Positions 48,669 through 58,675 of a DNA stretch of 64,000 bases are shown in pieces. A program made the position numbers and the translations under genes. The DNA is from Crocodylus rhombifer. Its lineage: Eukaryota > Chordata > Crocodylia > Crocodylidae. Location of the stretch: positions 755,041 to 819,040 of the forward strand of contig JAVSML010025534.1 in the NCBI GenBank assembly GCA_038503035.1, written 5' to 3'. Under the pieces are notes generated by a model that worked only from the letters and a program-made list of their open reading frames with translations, did no database searches and was not told where the DNA came from. Each line of letters starts with the position of its first letter. Position 1 is the stretch's first letter.

Positions 48669-48991
48669 GGCCCCCTATACATGTTACCCTTAAGGCATGA
48701 TTAACTGGCTAATCATGCCTTAAGTTGTGACCCAGCTACATGTTGAACCAATTAATGGCATGATAAATCAAGCGATAAACTGCTGACGAGACTTGCAGCA
48801 GGAGCAGCGCCAGGAACACTGCCCTTGCTGTGAGCCCTGGCAGCTGTGGGAGCCAGTGAAGGGAAGCCTGGCATCATGATCCTGGGCTCCCCCTGCACCA
48901 GCAATATGGCACGTGTCACATGGCAGGGGGTGATTGTGTGAATTGTGCATTAGATCCTATTGCACCTTTACCTGCATGCTTAGAAGAGCCC
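48669..48991. mobile_element. Harbinger-like MITE with TTA TSD, second family
   Basis: A 323-bp element with TTA at 48666-48668 and 48992-48994. The left end is GGCCCCCTATACATGTTACC; the right end on the opposite strand is GGGCTCTTCTAAGCATGCAG. The right arm TTAGATCCTATTGCACCTTT matches 16370-16390 and 54574-54600. Near the left end an internal hairpin forms: AAGGCATGATTA at about 48692 and TAATCATGCCTT at about 48710. No coding. Confidence 0.75.
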
Positions 48992-48994
48992 TTA

Positions 48995-50259
48995 GTTATA
49001 TTCCCTCAGACCACCTTAAGTAATTCCTCTCCATCCTTGATGTTTACTGGCTTCAAATATTTGTAGACAGCTATCATGTCCTCCCCATCCCCAGTCATTG
49101 CTAAGCAAGTTATACATATTTATTTCTTTTAATCTTTCACCATAAGTCAATCCCTTCAGTCTCTTAATAATTTATGTTGCTTTTCCTTGAATTTCCTCGA
49201 ATATGTCAACATTTTTTTCTGATATTGAGAGATCCTGAACGGTGTATTCTAGGCACACACTCAACCTTGACATGGAGAGAGCTAGAAAAAGGGGATATCA
49301 CTAGCATGTGTTTGCTTCCTCGATGATTTAAAGATTCCTGGACTTACTATTAGCACCTGTTGTTAGTTCTCTACCTATAAATATACCATGCAAATATCAA
49401 AACTGTTTTAAAAGGGTCCTACCTTGTACAAAGCTCCATTAGCTTGAAAAGTCCAAGAAAAAACACTATTTTATAAAGGACTGCATCAATACTATAAAAT
49501 AATTTTCATTTAAATATCTGACAACAGCATGTTCTGCAAACATCCAAGCCCCTCTATTCCCTATATTGGGCTCTTGAAAAATTAATTGAGATGAGTGAGT
49601 TCCAACGATGGAAGCTCTAAAATGAACATGCTTCTGCAGATTATAACCTGGAAAGGCAAAATCCTTCTATTGTCACCTGGGATATACCAGTGGACCTCAC
49701 TGCTGTAGATGGAGAATAATGAAAGATGTCTCTGAAATCACATGAGGATTTTAAAATAGTGAAAGTCTTTGACAAAGCTAGGCAGGAAATATTTTTCCCA
49801 CCCTGTATATGTTTATTACTTTAAACTAACCAAAATTTCATATATAAAGTAAGTTTATATTGAAAAACACCACACATTGTTTCTAAATGTTCCAAATAAG
49901 ACATCTGATAATTGTGAAGCTTTATTTTTTAAAAGGGAGCTGGGAGATTTGTTAAAAACAGCCTTCTCTCACCAACAGTTTCAATTCTAAGCAATGTTGA
50001 AAAAAAAATCCTAGAAAATTCATGACCAGCTCTAGCCTCCAGCATTTATGCTGCTGCTGATGGTGATGATGATGTCCTTGGTCATTTTGATCATGTCTCT
50101 TCTAATGTGTTACTGAATATCCTTTTTGAGCTACTACAAAGATAAAGCAGTTTCCTCTCACAAAGTATTTCTGTGTCTAAAAGCCTGACATTTCTTTACT
50201 TGATTGTTTCTGTTTATATGTTTTGTGAGTAGATGTTATCATTTGGGTCTCAGTTTTCA
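48995..50259. other. AT-rich intergenic DNA, nothing recognised
   Basis: No supported feature; a GATGATGATG-type short repeat lies near 50060. Confidence 0.45.
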
Positions 50260-50599
50260 GTGATATTCAGGGATCCTGGTTTTTCCTGATAAAAAATTGC
50301 AAATTCTCTAATAAACCCCCCAAATCTGTCATTAAAATGAAAGGCCCCTCACTCCCTCCCACCCCAGACTTGCTGGTGCTCCTTACTCCCCTCCCCCAGC
50401 CCCCTGGCCCTGCTGGTGCCCCTTACTCCCCTCTCCCAGCCCTTGCCCCACCAGCCCTGCTGGAGGGGGGCCCCAACTGCCAGGGCTACAGGGCCAGGGA
50501 CCCAGGTCCACAGCGTACTATCCCTGGCAGGAGGTGGCAGCTGCTGCAGCAGAGTAGAGCCCATCTCCCCATCCTGCTGCCTGCTGCGGTATTGGGCAG

Positions 50600-51130
50600 A
50601 GGGTAGGGCTGGCTCCCTGGCACTGTGCTCACTCCCAGGGCACAGGGGGGACCCACGCCCCCCGGAACAGTGTGCAGGGTGGGGGTGGGCTACCCGCATT
50701 GGGCTCCCATCCTGCTGCCCTCTCCTGGGGCCTCCGCAGCCGAGCGGGCGAGGCCCCGCACTGTAGGGAACAGCAGGGCCATGTAAGGATCTCCTTGCCA
50801 CTGCAAGCTCCACGCTGCCCTGGAAACACGTCACCTGTTCACCCAGCAGCACTGAGAGGCACAACCCCACACTGCTACCCCTACTGCTGCTGCATGCACA
50901 AGGGAAGCCTCGCCAGGGTGGCATTGAGCTTGTAGCAGCAAGGAGATTCCCACACAGCCCTGCTCTGCCCTTCAGTGCTGGGTCATAACTGTGAGGCTGT
51001 GGAAGCCCCAGAGGAGGGCAGCAGGGTGGGGAGCCCTCAGCGGGCAGCCCGCCCCCACCCTGCACACTTGTCTGGGGGGCATGGGTCCCCCCTCCTGCCT
51101 GGGAGTGTGCAGAGCAGTGGGGAGATGGCA
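50600..51130. repeat. Large GC-rich inverted repeat (hairpin) in the hAT core
   Basis: The arm at about 50600-50825 is repeated in reverse complement at about 50910-51130, with a loop of roughly 80 bp. Paired landmarks include GTGTGCAGGGTGGGGGTGGG (50670 region) with CCCGCCCCCACCCTGCACAC (51048 region), and GGATCTCCTTGCCACTGCAA (50788 region) with its inverted counterpart near 50930-50950. The arms have diverged by point changes and small indels. Confidence 0.7.
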
Positions 51131-51507
51131 CTGCCCCCTCGCCCCCCCAGAGGAGCTGCCCATGGCCCCATCCCACTTCCCACCAGAACCCTGCGGCCAC
51201 TCATTGTGGCTTGGGCTCCAAATCCCATGCACCCCATGCCTGGGTACCAGTCCCAGCCCTGCCCAACTCCCTCCCTCCTAATGGGGGTCTCATTCTCCCC
51301 CGCCACTTACTGTGGGAGCTGCTGTCTAGGTTGGCTGGCGGCCATGTGCATATACATGCATGTGGTGCCCCCTCCCTGACTGCCTTCCTCCCACTCCCTG
51401 CCAGACCCTTGCAGGCTGCAACTCTGCCAGCTTGAAAAGAACTCTTTGCAAAATTGCAAAATCTGTGGCTTTCTCTGGTAAAATGAGAAATCTGCATTTT
51501 CCTCTGG

Positions 51508-52521
51508 TGTCACAGGTCAGCTGGGCACTGTGAGTGTATCAATTTAGTTGCAGGCTGACTGAGTGCTGCAACTGTATCAGCCACTGGGCTGTTTTGTTCA
51601 GGATTGAGGAGGTGAAGTTGGGAGGGAAGCAATGACAAGTTTCACTTATAACAGTAAAACTGAATTTTATGTATAACAGCAAAAGAATATAGTTTACGCG
51701 TATAACAGTTAGTAAAGAGTTTAAGCTAATAAACAGACAACATAAGAATAAAAGTTAAAAATTGGCAGTGATAATAAAAACAAATAGATAAATTGACAAA
51801 GAGTTCCCACTTGGTTATCAACTTATCAATAGTCCCTCAGTGTCAGGTACATGTCAAGTTAATTCAGCGAAGCCAGGAGTCCCTGATCCATGCTGTCGGA
51901 GGGACTACTGGGGAAGGTCAGGATCTGGTCCTCGCTCACACTGGGAGTAAGAGATCCACGGGGCTTGGGACAGCAATGTTCTGTCCTTCCTGCTGATCAC
52001 TTAACATGAGTGTTCTTTTATATCCTGTTTTATGCTAATCTGTTGGCTTTAGAGCCACTCACAATCTTACTCTATAGCTGTGACCCTATGGGGTTAAAAG
52101 GTGTTAGAAATTATTATAATAGGTTACTGCCCAAGTTTGGGCTTACCCAATAAGCAAATCACACCACATCACTTTGGAGTCTGAGATTAGCATTATTCCC
52201 ACCCAAAGTTCAACCTACTAATAATTTATTTAAGATACGTTAATTATACCTTGTGGTTAGGTTTGTTAATCTTACTGACTCTAAGCAAAAATTTATTAAA
52301 TCAGCTAAGTTTGCAGTTTCACTTTAGTTCTCCTTTTTAAAACGTATGTCTGTCTTATGACCAGGACAAACAGTTATATATATTCTTTATGGGTAGACTC
52401 CAGACAGGCAAGAAGTGTCTGCAAAAAGAAGTTTCATAATGTGCCTTTATCAGATACTCAAAAAGAAGATTTCTTTTTGCTATAAGTTTCTCGTTAACCC
52501 TTTTTGGTTCTGGCCATCACA
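51508..52521 (-). mobile_element. Probable solo LTR with 6-bp TSD
   Basis: A 1,014-bp insertion splits the right arm of the hAT element. CTCTGG flanks it at 51502-51507 and 52522-52527. The insertion begins TGTCACAGG and ends CCATCACA (TG...CA). On the minus strand a TATAAAAG box lies at about 52016-52023, downstream of the LTR start at 52521. A 6-bp duplication is common among class II endogenous retroviruses, but family identity is not shown. No coding sequence is present, so it is most simply a solo LTR left by recombination. Orientation rests only on the TATA box. Confidence 0.65.
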
Positions 52522-52597
52522 CTCTGGCAAAGGGGAAAATCCATGGTTTTCTCTGTTTTTTCATGGGAAATGCAAAACCCAGATCCCTGATGATATT

Positions 52598-53631
52598 ACT
52601 TATGTTCAATGGCCATTAAGGTCAGAAGGTTTACATATTCTTTATCCTTTGACACACTGTGTTTTCTATATAGTGAAATGGTTTTCTGTTGTGCCAGTAC
52701 TGTACCTGTATGTGTTCAGAATTTATACAAAATAAACTTCCAGAATGTTATTTTCCTTCCTATTGTTTAGTGATGTGAATCATAATTTAGTGCAATCAAA
52801 CTTCAGCATATTACTGCCACATCATTTTCCGTAGACGCTGAAATCTACAATGCGTACAGTATAGAAAGAAAATAAATGGTCCCTATATTTTTATTGTGAT
52901 GCTCCACTTGTTAATTCCCTGCATACTCCAGTTCCTTTACAGCCACCAGTGACCTCACTCTCTTCACTATCCAAGTCCATTCATTTATAGTCTACTGCTT
53001 TGTTATATTTACTGACTAGATAGTTTTGTCTTCTGTGCACTAAAAGCTTTCCTCAAACAATACATTGCACTTGTACGTAATTTTTCATTTTCAAAGCACT
53101 GTACAAATATTAACTGACTAATCACTACACCCATGTGTAACAGCAAATGAAGTGCCTATATCTGCATTTCAAAGATGACAAAAGAAGCTGAAAGATTTAC
53201 ATGTCCATGCCATACTGGAAATTAATGGTGGGGCTGGTACTTCATGATCTATGGTTCTCTGGTAAGACCTTTAGAACGCACCTTTCCAGTCCCAGTCCCA
53301 CAGAGCACATCCCTTTTCCCCCAGTATTGATTGCATAGCCTTTGGGTACTGTTAAATCTGTCTAATCTCTGCCTGCAATGTAGGCATTGCAAGACTTACC
53401 TGCAATGCCTGGCCGGAGCATTGCTGAACTGTATGTCCTGTTCTTTCAATTTTTCTGGCCAGTGTGGCCGAGCTGGCACAGGATTATATAATAACTTGCT
53501 GATGTTATAGGCCTACAGCAAATATCTACCCTCTGTAAGAGAAAGGAAGAAGTAAAGAGGATTTCTGACTCATGGGGCTATCTTCTTTACATGTTACGTG
53601 TATTATATAATTACCTGGTTAATTGCACAAT
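52598..53631. other. AT-rich intergenic DNA, nothing recognised
   Basis: No supported feature. Confidence 0.45.
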
Positions 53632-53634
53632 TTA

Positions 53635-54615
53635 GACTGGCTACACATGCAAATTAACTATGGCGCCTTAAAAAAGTCCAACCAGTTATACAGTTATTGG
53701 TGTAAAATGTATAGGAATGTTATAGTTTGTTTCTATCCACCTTTAATGTACACGTGCAGCCTGTGCCCCCATGGCAATTGATCAGAGCTCCCATGTGTAC
53801 CCCCAAGCTTGGGAGTTTACAGGTGATGCTTGCTCCAAGCTACCACCATGTGGCTTGGCAGGAAGTACAGTTGTTTGAGCTGTGCCTTAGGCTGTATGTG
53901 AATGAAATGAGAGGCATGTGTGCATGACACTTTAAAGCGGGCTAAATGCTTTTGCACCGCTTTAATGGTGTCGGTGTTCACATGCATCAGCGATGTATTG
54001 CGCATTAATTCCAGCTGCTGTAGGAAATTCAGCGGTGTAATGAGCCTTAAATGACTTGGGACTCAGCAAACTAAAACTCCTTTGAGGAGTTTTAATTTAT
54101 TTCCCCTACAGCTGTGCGAAGCACCAGGCTCTGTTGAGCTTGGGGGCCTCTGCAGGAAGCCCTGCAGGCAGCCTGGCAGCAGGCTGGAAAAGCAGGTTAT
54201 GCTCAAGAAAAGCGGCAAGTCTGATCTTTTTTTCCCCCTTCCCTGGAGCCTGCCTGCCTCCCTGAGCTGCACAGGGTCCCAGTACTTCCCTCTGTGGCTG
54301 TGGTGGCCCCCAGGACCACCCAAGCCATGTGCCTGTGGGCGGGTGCTGCCTGGAGGTGGGGGCCGCTGCTGCTGCAGAAGGAAGCACCAGGCCCCCCTGC
54401 ATCCCACGGACTGCTCTGCCCACTGGCAGCTCGTCCTCCTTTCCCTGCCAGATAGGCAGGTAAGTCAGCGGGGTGAGTGCACAACATGGGGGTTTAATCA
54501 GCCCTAAACTGAAGCGGTGTTTTTTTAAACACACCACTTCAATTTAGAGCCCCCGTTTCCTCTACACATGCCCTTAGATCCCATTGCACATTTACCTGCA
54601 TGTGTAGAGAGGCCC
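53635..54615. mobile_element. Harbinger-like MITE (second family) with a nested MITE
   Basis: The outer element starts GACTGGCTACACATGCAAAT after TTA (53632-53634). It ends GCATGTGTAGAGAGGCCC at 54615, followed by TGA, a decayed TTA. The inverted ends pair (CTACACATGCA). The 684-bp element at 53890-54573 is inserted in its interior. Without it the outer element is about 300 bp, similar to the 323-bp relative at 48669. Confidence 0.65.
53890..54573. mobile_element. GC-cored Harbinger-like MITE, copy 3 of 3, TTA TSD
   Basis: TTA flanks both sides (53887-53889 and 54574-54576). The ends are GGCTGTATGTGAATGAAATG and, on the opposite strand at the right, GGGCATGTGTAGAGGAAACG. The arms match copies 1 and 2 (GCTTTAATGG; AATTCCAGC.GCTGTAGGAAA; AAACTAAAACTCCTTTGAGG; ACTTCAATTTAGAG). 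The insertion site is inside the right arm of the MITE at 53635-54615, at the TTAGATCC phrase that is intact in related copies. The GC-rich core holds only compositional ORFs. Confidence 0.8.
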
Positions 54616-56120
54616 TGAGTCATGAAATATCCTGGGGCTCAATCTTATTTCACTTTTGTGCACCAAAACTGTACTTGCATAGCCATGTATTATTAATTGT
54701 GTTTGCATAGCCATGTATTATGATTTTTTGGCTCATGAGCATAGTTTGTATTCTATTTGGTCCCCATGGCTTAATAGGGTTATCCTGTACTCATAGCTAC
54801 ATGGAGGAAAATGGAAGAAGTGGTACTTCCCATCTTTTAGGACAGTAGTTCAGTGGTTCAGGTACTTACCTGGGTTCCCCTCTCACCCATGAGGGGTTTA
54901 AGCTTGCGTCTACACAAAGTGCCCTAACCACTAGTTCATATCATTATCTGTACCTAGTCTTAATGATGGCCAATGGCACATTGCATTTAATTTGCACTGG
55001 ATAAAATCTATTGTTACGATTTTAGCCGCATTAACTAAAACTAAGAGGCCTTCCCTTCTGGAGGCATTGTGCCATCTCACCATGCCACCCTTTCTCTGGT
55101 TTGCTTCTCTTGTCTTAGCCCCATAAAGCTGCTTCTTCTCTTCTTGGCTGCCTAGGCAACCAGCTTCAGTAATCTAGGCAATGCCTAACCTATGGGAGTT
55201 CAATGAAGAGTCAGTCCCCCTTTGGGGGAGGTTGGACGAGAACCCTAGACACTTGCTCCCTAAGCAAATTTCCGAACAACCAAGTCATTGGGCCAAAAGG
55301 CGAAAGACCACCCTAGCTCATAATCTGATGCTAACTAGTTTCAAGACTTACCTGGATTTAGGTGCATGTCTAGGAGATTTTTATTTCTCTTGAGAAGCCA
55401 GAGTGTAGCCAGTTGAGCATGCAAAATAGGGAAGCACAGGTATAGCTATGCTGAATCACAAACAAGACTTAAGTGCCTCAAGATGCAACTATGTGGCGAT
55501 ACAAGTAACACTTCCACTGATGAAGGTGAAATAGGACCTGGCTTCTAGGGGCTACTTTTGAGCAAATGTGCATCTCACTACCCCTCACTTGGAACTGTGC
55601 AAAAAGGCATAATCTAGCTGATTAAAAAATAAAAGTAAAAGAAGAATTTTTTTTAACTATGAACAGAAACATTTTAGGAAGTGGTTTCATGCATTGGAAA
55701 TGCAGCTTTATTTATTTACTTACTTACTTTCTGCAAATGGACTGTTTTCGGGCAATTAACCAGGGGGAAAGAAAATTGAAAGCAATTGCCTTATTTTTGT
55801 TTGAGCGTGATTTACTGAAAAGTACAGTATATTAACAAAAGATCTCCTATGAATATTTACCAGGAACACTTACTTTCCTGAGAGTGCGTGACAGTCAATG
55901 AATCAATCTTTTCCATAGACCTTATGCACTCCTGGTGCAGTAGTCTGAAACAGCTCCGCAGGAACCGTTGCAACATTCTGTTGGGTCAACAATCAGCATT
56001 TCAGAAAATGCCGAAATCTAAGAGTACAGACTAGACAGTGAATTTACAAACAAGTCATTATGGTCTGTGGAGTAAATAAAATGCACTTTGAAAAGGCTCT
56101 AAACATGATTTACATGATAG
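54616..56120. other. Intergenic DNA, mostly AT-rich
   Basis: Only a SINE-like relic (listed separately) and a TTTATTTATTTACTTACTTA run near 55709-55729 were recognised. Confidence 0.45.
54836..54905 (+). repeat. tRNA-derived SINE-like relic, copy B
   Basis: AGTAGTTCAGTGGTTCAGGT then ACTTACCTGGGTTCCCC resembles a tRNA box A (TRGCNNAGTGG) and the anticodon arm, followed by a degraded box B region (GGGGTTTAAGCTT). It is similar to the copies at 40312 and 63786. Confidence 0.45.
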
Positions 56121-56125
56121 ACATT
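56121..56125. repeat. Target site duplication ACATT, left
   Basis: ACATT directly precedes the LTR start TGTGATGG and is repeated at 62209-62213 after the LTR end CTTTCACA. Confidence 0.85.
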
Positions 56126-57082
56126 TGTGATGGTGGACCTTGCATCTCTGTATCCTTCTATAATGTCCCAAAGAGCTGTAAGTACCTCCACTTTCCCGCC
56201 TGCCACGTCTTGGATGTTATTATAATATGTTCTGCTTTATGGTGTCACTTGTCAGGAGGGTTGTTATATATATATTTGTTGTTTTATTTTGCTCTTTGGG
56301 TCTCTCTATTAGGAATCCCAGCATTATAGAGGAAAACTGCACTGGATTATTTCCACACACTCGCTGACATATATATTCACAATCAGATGCAGATTAACAC
56401 TTATCTTTATTCTTTATAACACTATACAAACTTTCGTTATCTTTAAACAGAAGTGGTCCTTTTTTTTAACAACTATATCAGCTTTCTTATTCTATCTACA
56501 TACTGTTCTTATTTAACCTTTATCAGTTTGGGTGGACTGAACGTGGTGTTAATAAACAAAGTCCCTTTAACTCTGGTTTGTCCATTTATTTCCTTTTTTT
56601 TTTTTAGAGCAGGCTTTTCTCTTCAAGCCTTGTTATTTCTCTCTCTTTACTTTTGCTATCCTGAGCATGTACCTTTCATCTGGTGCGTGCCTGAAGCCTT
56701 GAATCCTTGTGGTCAACACTCGGTTGTTTTCACTAAGCTTGTGGGAGTGAGTCAATTCACTCTTCTCTTTTTTGTTTGTTTGTTTATTTTTCAGTGCAGC
56801 CGCCAGCCGCGTCTGCGGTGCCTCTTCAGGGATCCGCCCCTCTTTCTCAGAGCTCCGCTTTCTCCAGCGGCGTGAAAAATCCTGAGGTAAGTGTCTTATC
56901 TCCTGGAGATCTTCTTTCTCCCTCACTTTCTCCTTCAAACGCTCTTTCTTTCTTCTCTCTTTCTGAGACTCCCTTCTCCTCTTTCTTTTCTTTTCCCGGA
57001 GCTACTATCGTAATGTGGTAATAGCTCCAGAAGTGGCATTCTCCGGCTCCTTTTGCCGCGTTGCTGTTTACTCTTTTGCACA
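56126..57082 (-). repeat. 3' LTR of the Gmr1-like element
   Basis: 957 bp, beginning TGTGATGGTGG and ending TTTTGCACA on the plus strand (TG...CA on both strands). The same sequence forms 61241-62208. AATAAA strings on the minus strand occur at 56783-56788, about 56582 and about 56405, so the true polyadenylation site is not decided. The plus strand carries an exon-like cassette, listed separately. Confidence 0.9.
56795..56886 (+). other. Exon-like cassette antisense to the 3' LTR
   Basis: A pyrimidine-rich tract and TTTATTTTTCAG (acceptor, ending 56794) precede 92 bp that end in CCTGAG followed by GTAAGT (donor, 56887-56892). The frame through it is open beyond both edges (QPPAASAVPLQGSAPLSQSS). 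The same cassette occurs at 61923-62014. Whether it is ever spliced is unknown; the T-rich acceptor tract is also the complement of an A-rich stretch of the LTR. Confidence 0.4.
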
Positions 57083-57095
57083 CCTTCCCGTTTAA
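57083..57095 (-). other. Polypurine tract candidate
   Basis: Immediately upstream of the 3' LTR in element orientation the minus strand reads TTAAACGGGAAGG. This is the expected place and purine bias for plus-strand priming. One pyrimidine interrupts it. Confidence 0.55.
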
Positions 57096-57097
57096 GA

Positions 57098-57600
57098 CGT
57101 CTCTAGGCGCCTTTTGTTGTTTATCTTGACACTCGATATGGAGGGAGTTTGGATCTTCCTGATATTTGAGGCCTCTAGGGGTTGGGTACCAGGATGACAT
57201 CGAGATAGGAAGTCTGCTACCATGTTGGCATGTCCCAGCCTGTATTCAATATCAAAGTGGAATGGTTGTAAGGCGAGTGCCCGTCTGGTGATTCGTGTAT
57301 TATCTGTTTGGGTTGTCTTTAAACACTTCAAGGGCGCATAATCAGTAACCAAAGTGAATTTATGGCCCAGGAGATAATACTGAAAATATTCTACTCCCCA
57401 CTTTATTGCTAGGCACTCATGTTCAGTAGTGGCATACCTTTGTTCTGGTGAGTTAAGTTTCCGGCTAGCATAGGCAATTGGGCATTCTATCTCATCCACT
57501 TCCTGCGTCAACACAGCGCCCACAGCATAACTTGATGCATCCGTCTCTAAAATGAAAGGACGGGTGAAGTCTAGTGTATGAAGGACTGTGTCATTACGTA
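57098..57600 (-). pseudogene. RNase H domain of Gmr1-like pol
   Basis: RNase H degrades the RNA strand of the RNA-DNA hybrid during reverse transcription. The minus strand shows a TDAS block with the first catalytic aspartate (codon at 57541-57539), IAYASRKLNSPEQRYATTEH followed by ECLAIKW (catalytic glutamate), and FTLVTDYAPLKCL (catalytic aspartate). A FDIEYRLGHANMVADFLSR tail follows, typical of Ty3/gypsy RNase H. The 57523-57092 part is a single open frame, so this is the best preserved domain of the copy. It ends close to the polypurine tract, with no following gene. Confidence 0.85.
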
Positions 57601-58675
57601 AAGCTTATTGAGTCCTACAAAAAGCTTCTAAATGTTTTTCTCCCCATTTTATAAGTCCATTGCCTTGTCCTTTTAATAAGTCAGTCAAGGGGGTGGTTAT
57701 CTCAGCAAAATGCGGTATGAACCTGCATTAATAGCTGGCTAAACTGAGGAAAGGATACGTTTGTTTTCTCGTCTGTGGAGACGAATAATCCCGTATCATT
57801 TCGACCTTATCTACCAAGGGGCGCATGCATCCTTGTCCTACTAGGAAGCCGAGATATTTAGTTTCTGCCTTACTTAGGGCACACTTCCATGGGTTGGCTG
57901 TGAGGCCAGTTAGCCTGAATTCTTGAAGAAAGGCACGCAGAGTTTTTCAATGTTGTTTCCGTTCGTCTGTATAAATTATAATATCATCTATGTAGGCTGC
58001 TGCATATTGTTGGTGTAGTGCTAGGACCCAATCGATGAGTCTTTGGAAAGTGGCTGCAGCCCCATACAGGCCAAACAGCATTCACTTGAATTTGTACAAA
58101 CCCCATGGTATGCTGAAAGCAGTTTTTGCTTGGTCTTCTCTGTGTACAGATATCTGCCAATATCCCTTTGTTGAATCTAATGTAGATATGTATTTGGCTT
58201 GTCCTACTCTCTCCAGTAATTTGCTGATTTCAGGCATGGGAAAAGTGTAGAATTTTGAAATTGCATTTAATTTATGAAAGTCAATGCACAAATGGAGGGA
58301 TCCATCTTGTTTTGGAACAATTACCAATGGGCTTCGCCATGGGATCCATGATTCTGTTATTATTCCTTTCTCCAACATCCTGTCTATTTCTGCTTTCACT
58401 ACTTCATTTCTCTGATACAGGATTCTCTGCCATCTTTCCCTTATTACCCTTCGTTCTGATGTAACAATGTTATGGCTAATCCCCGTAGCACAGCTGGGAT
58501 TCTTGTTAAACACCTCTCCAAACTCTCGTATAAGCAGTTTTAATTGATCTCTTTGTTGCGCTGTCAACTGGGTACTTAGACAGACTTCTTGACTTGTTGG
58601 CTGGTTTTGATGTTCCCTATTCATTGTACCCTCATTTTCTGCTTGCTCTCTCATAGAGGAAGCTACTAAACCTTC
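57601..58675 (-). pseudogene. Reverse transcriptase domain of Gmr1-like pol
   Basis: The first part lies in the 303-aa open frame 58993-58082. It contains SPLVIVPKQDGSLHLCIDFH (fingers, residues 221-240) and YISTLDSTKGYWQI (residues 268-281), which carries the first catalytic aspartate. The active-site YIDD is at 57994-57983, in sequence interrupted from the first part near 58081. An in-frame TGA lies at 57949-57947, shortly after YIDD. The connection region (57900-57640) contains NPWKCALSKAETKYLGFLVG. The domain is recognisably Ty3/gypsy. The frame runs unbroken from the integrase C-terminus into RT, so the IN-RT order is not an assembly or rearrangement artefact. Confidence 0.85.

Larger units (their letters stand above)
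50268..52589. mobile_element. Foldback hAT transposon hosting a solo LTR
   Basis: The left end is CAGGGATCCTGGTTTTTCCT; the right end on the opposite strand is CAGGGATCTGGGTTTTGCAT. The flanks are GTGATATT (50260-50267) and ATGATATT (52590-52597), an 8-bp duplication with one mismatch, as for hAT. The CAGGG start is also typical. Removing the LTR at 51508-52521 leaves about 1.3 kb of DNA transposon with AT-rich ends and a very GC-rich interior that forms a long hairpin. It shares its termini with 11363-11586. There is no transposase; ORFs in the GC-rich part (for example 283 codons at 50349-51200, minus strand) are compositional. Confidence 0.8.

Noticed and set aside
50349..51200. 283-codon ORF on the minus strand
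   Set aside because: It lies in the GC-rich hairpin core of a hAT element, overlaps long ORFs in other frames and has low-complexity Gly/Pro/Ala/Cys composition; stop codons are rare there by composition.
56453..56875. Plus-strand ORF in the left LTR, with a partner at 61650-62018
   Set aside because: It is antisense to the retrotransposon and repeated simply because LTRs are repeated; no known protein features. Only the exon-like cassette within it was kept, as a low-confidence observation.
57083..57100. Envelope gene or other ORF after pol, which would make the element an endogenous retrovirus
   Set aside because: RNase H coding runs to within a few bases of the 3' LTR, leaving no space; domain types are Ty3/gypsy, not retroviral.
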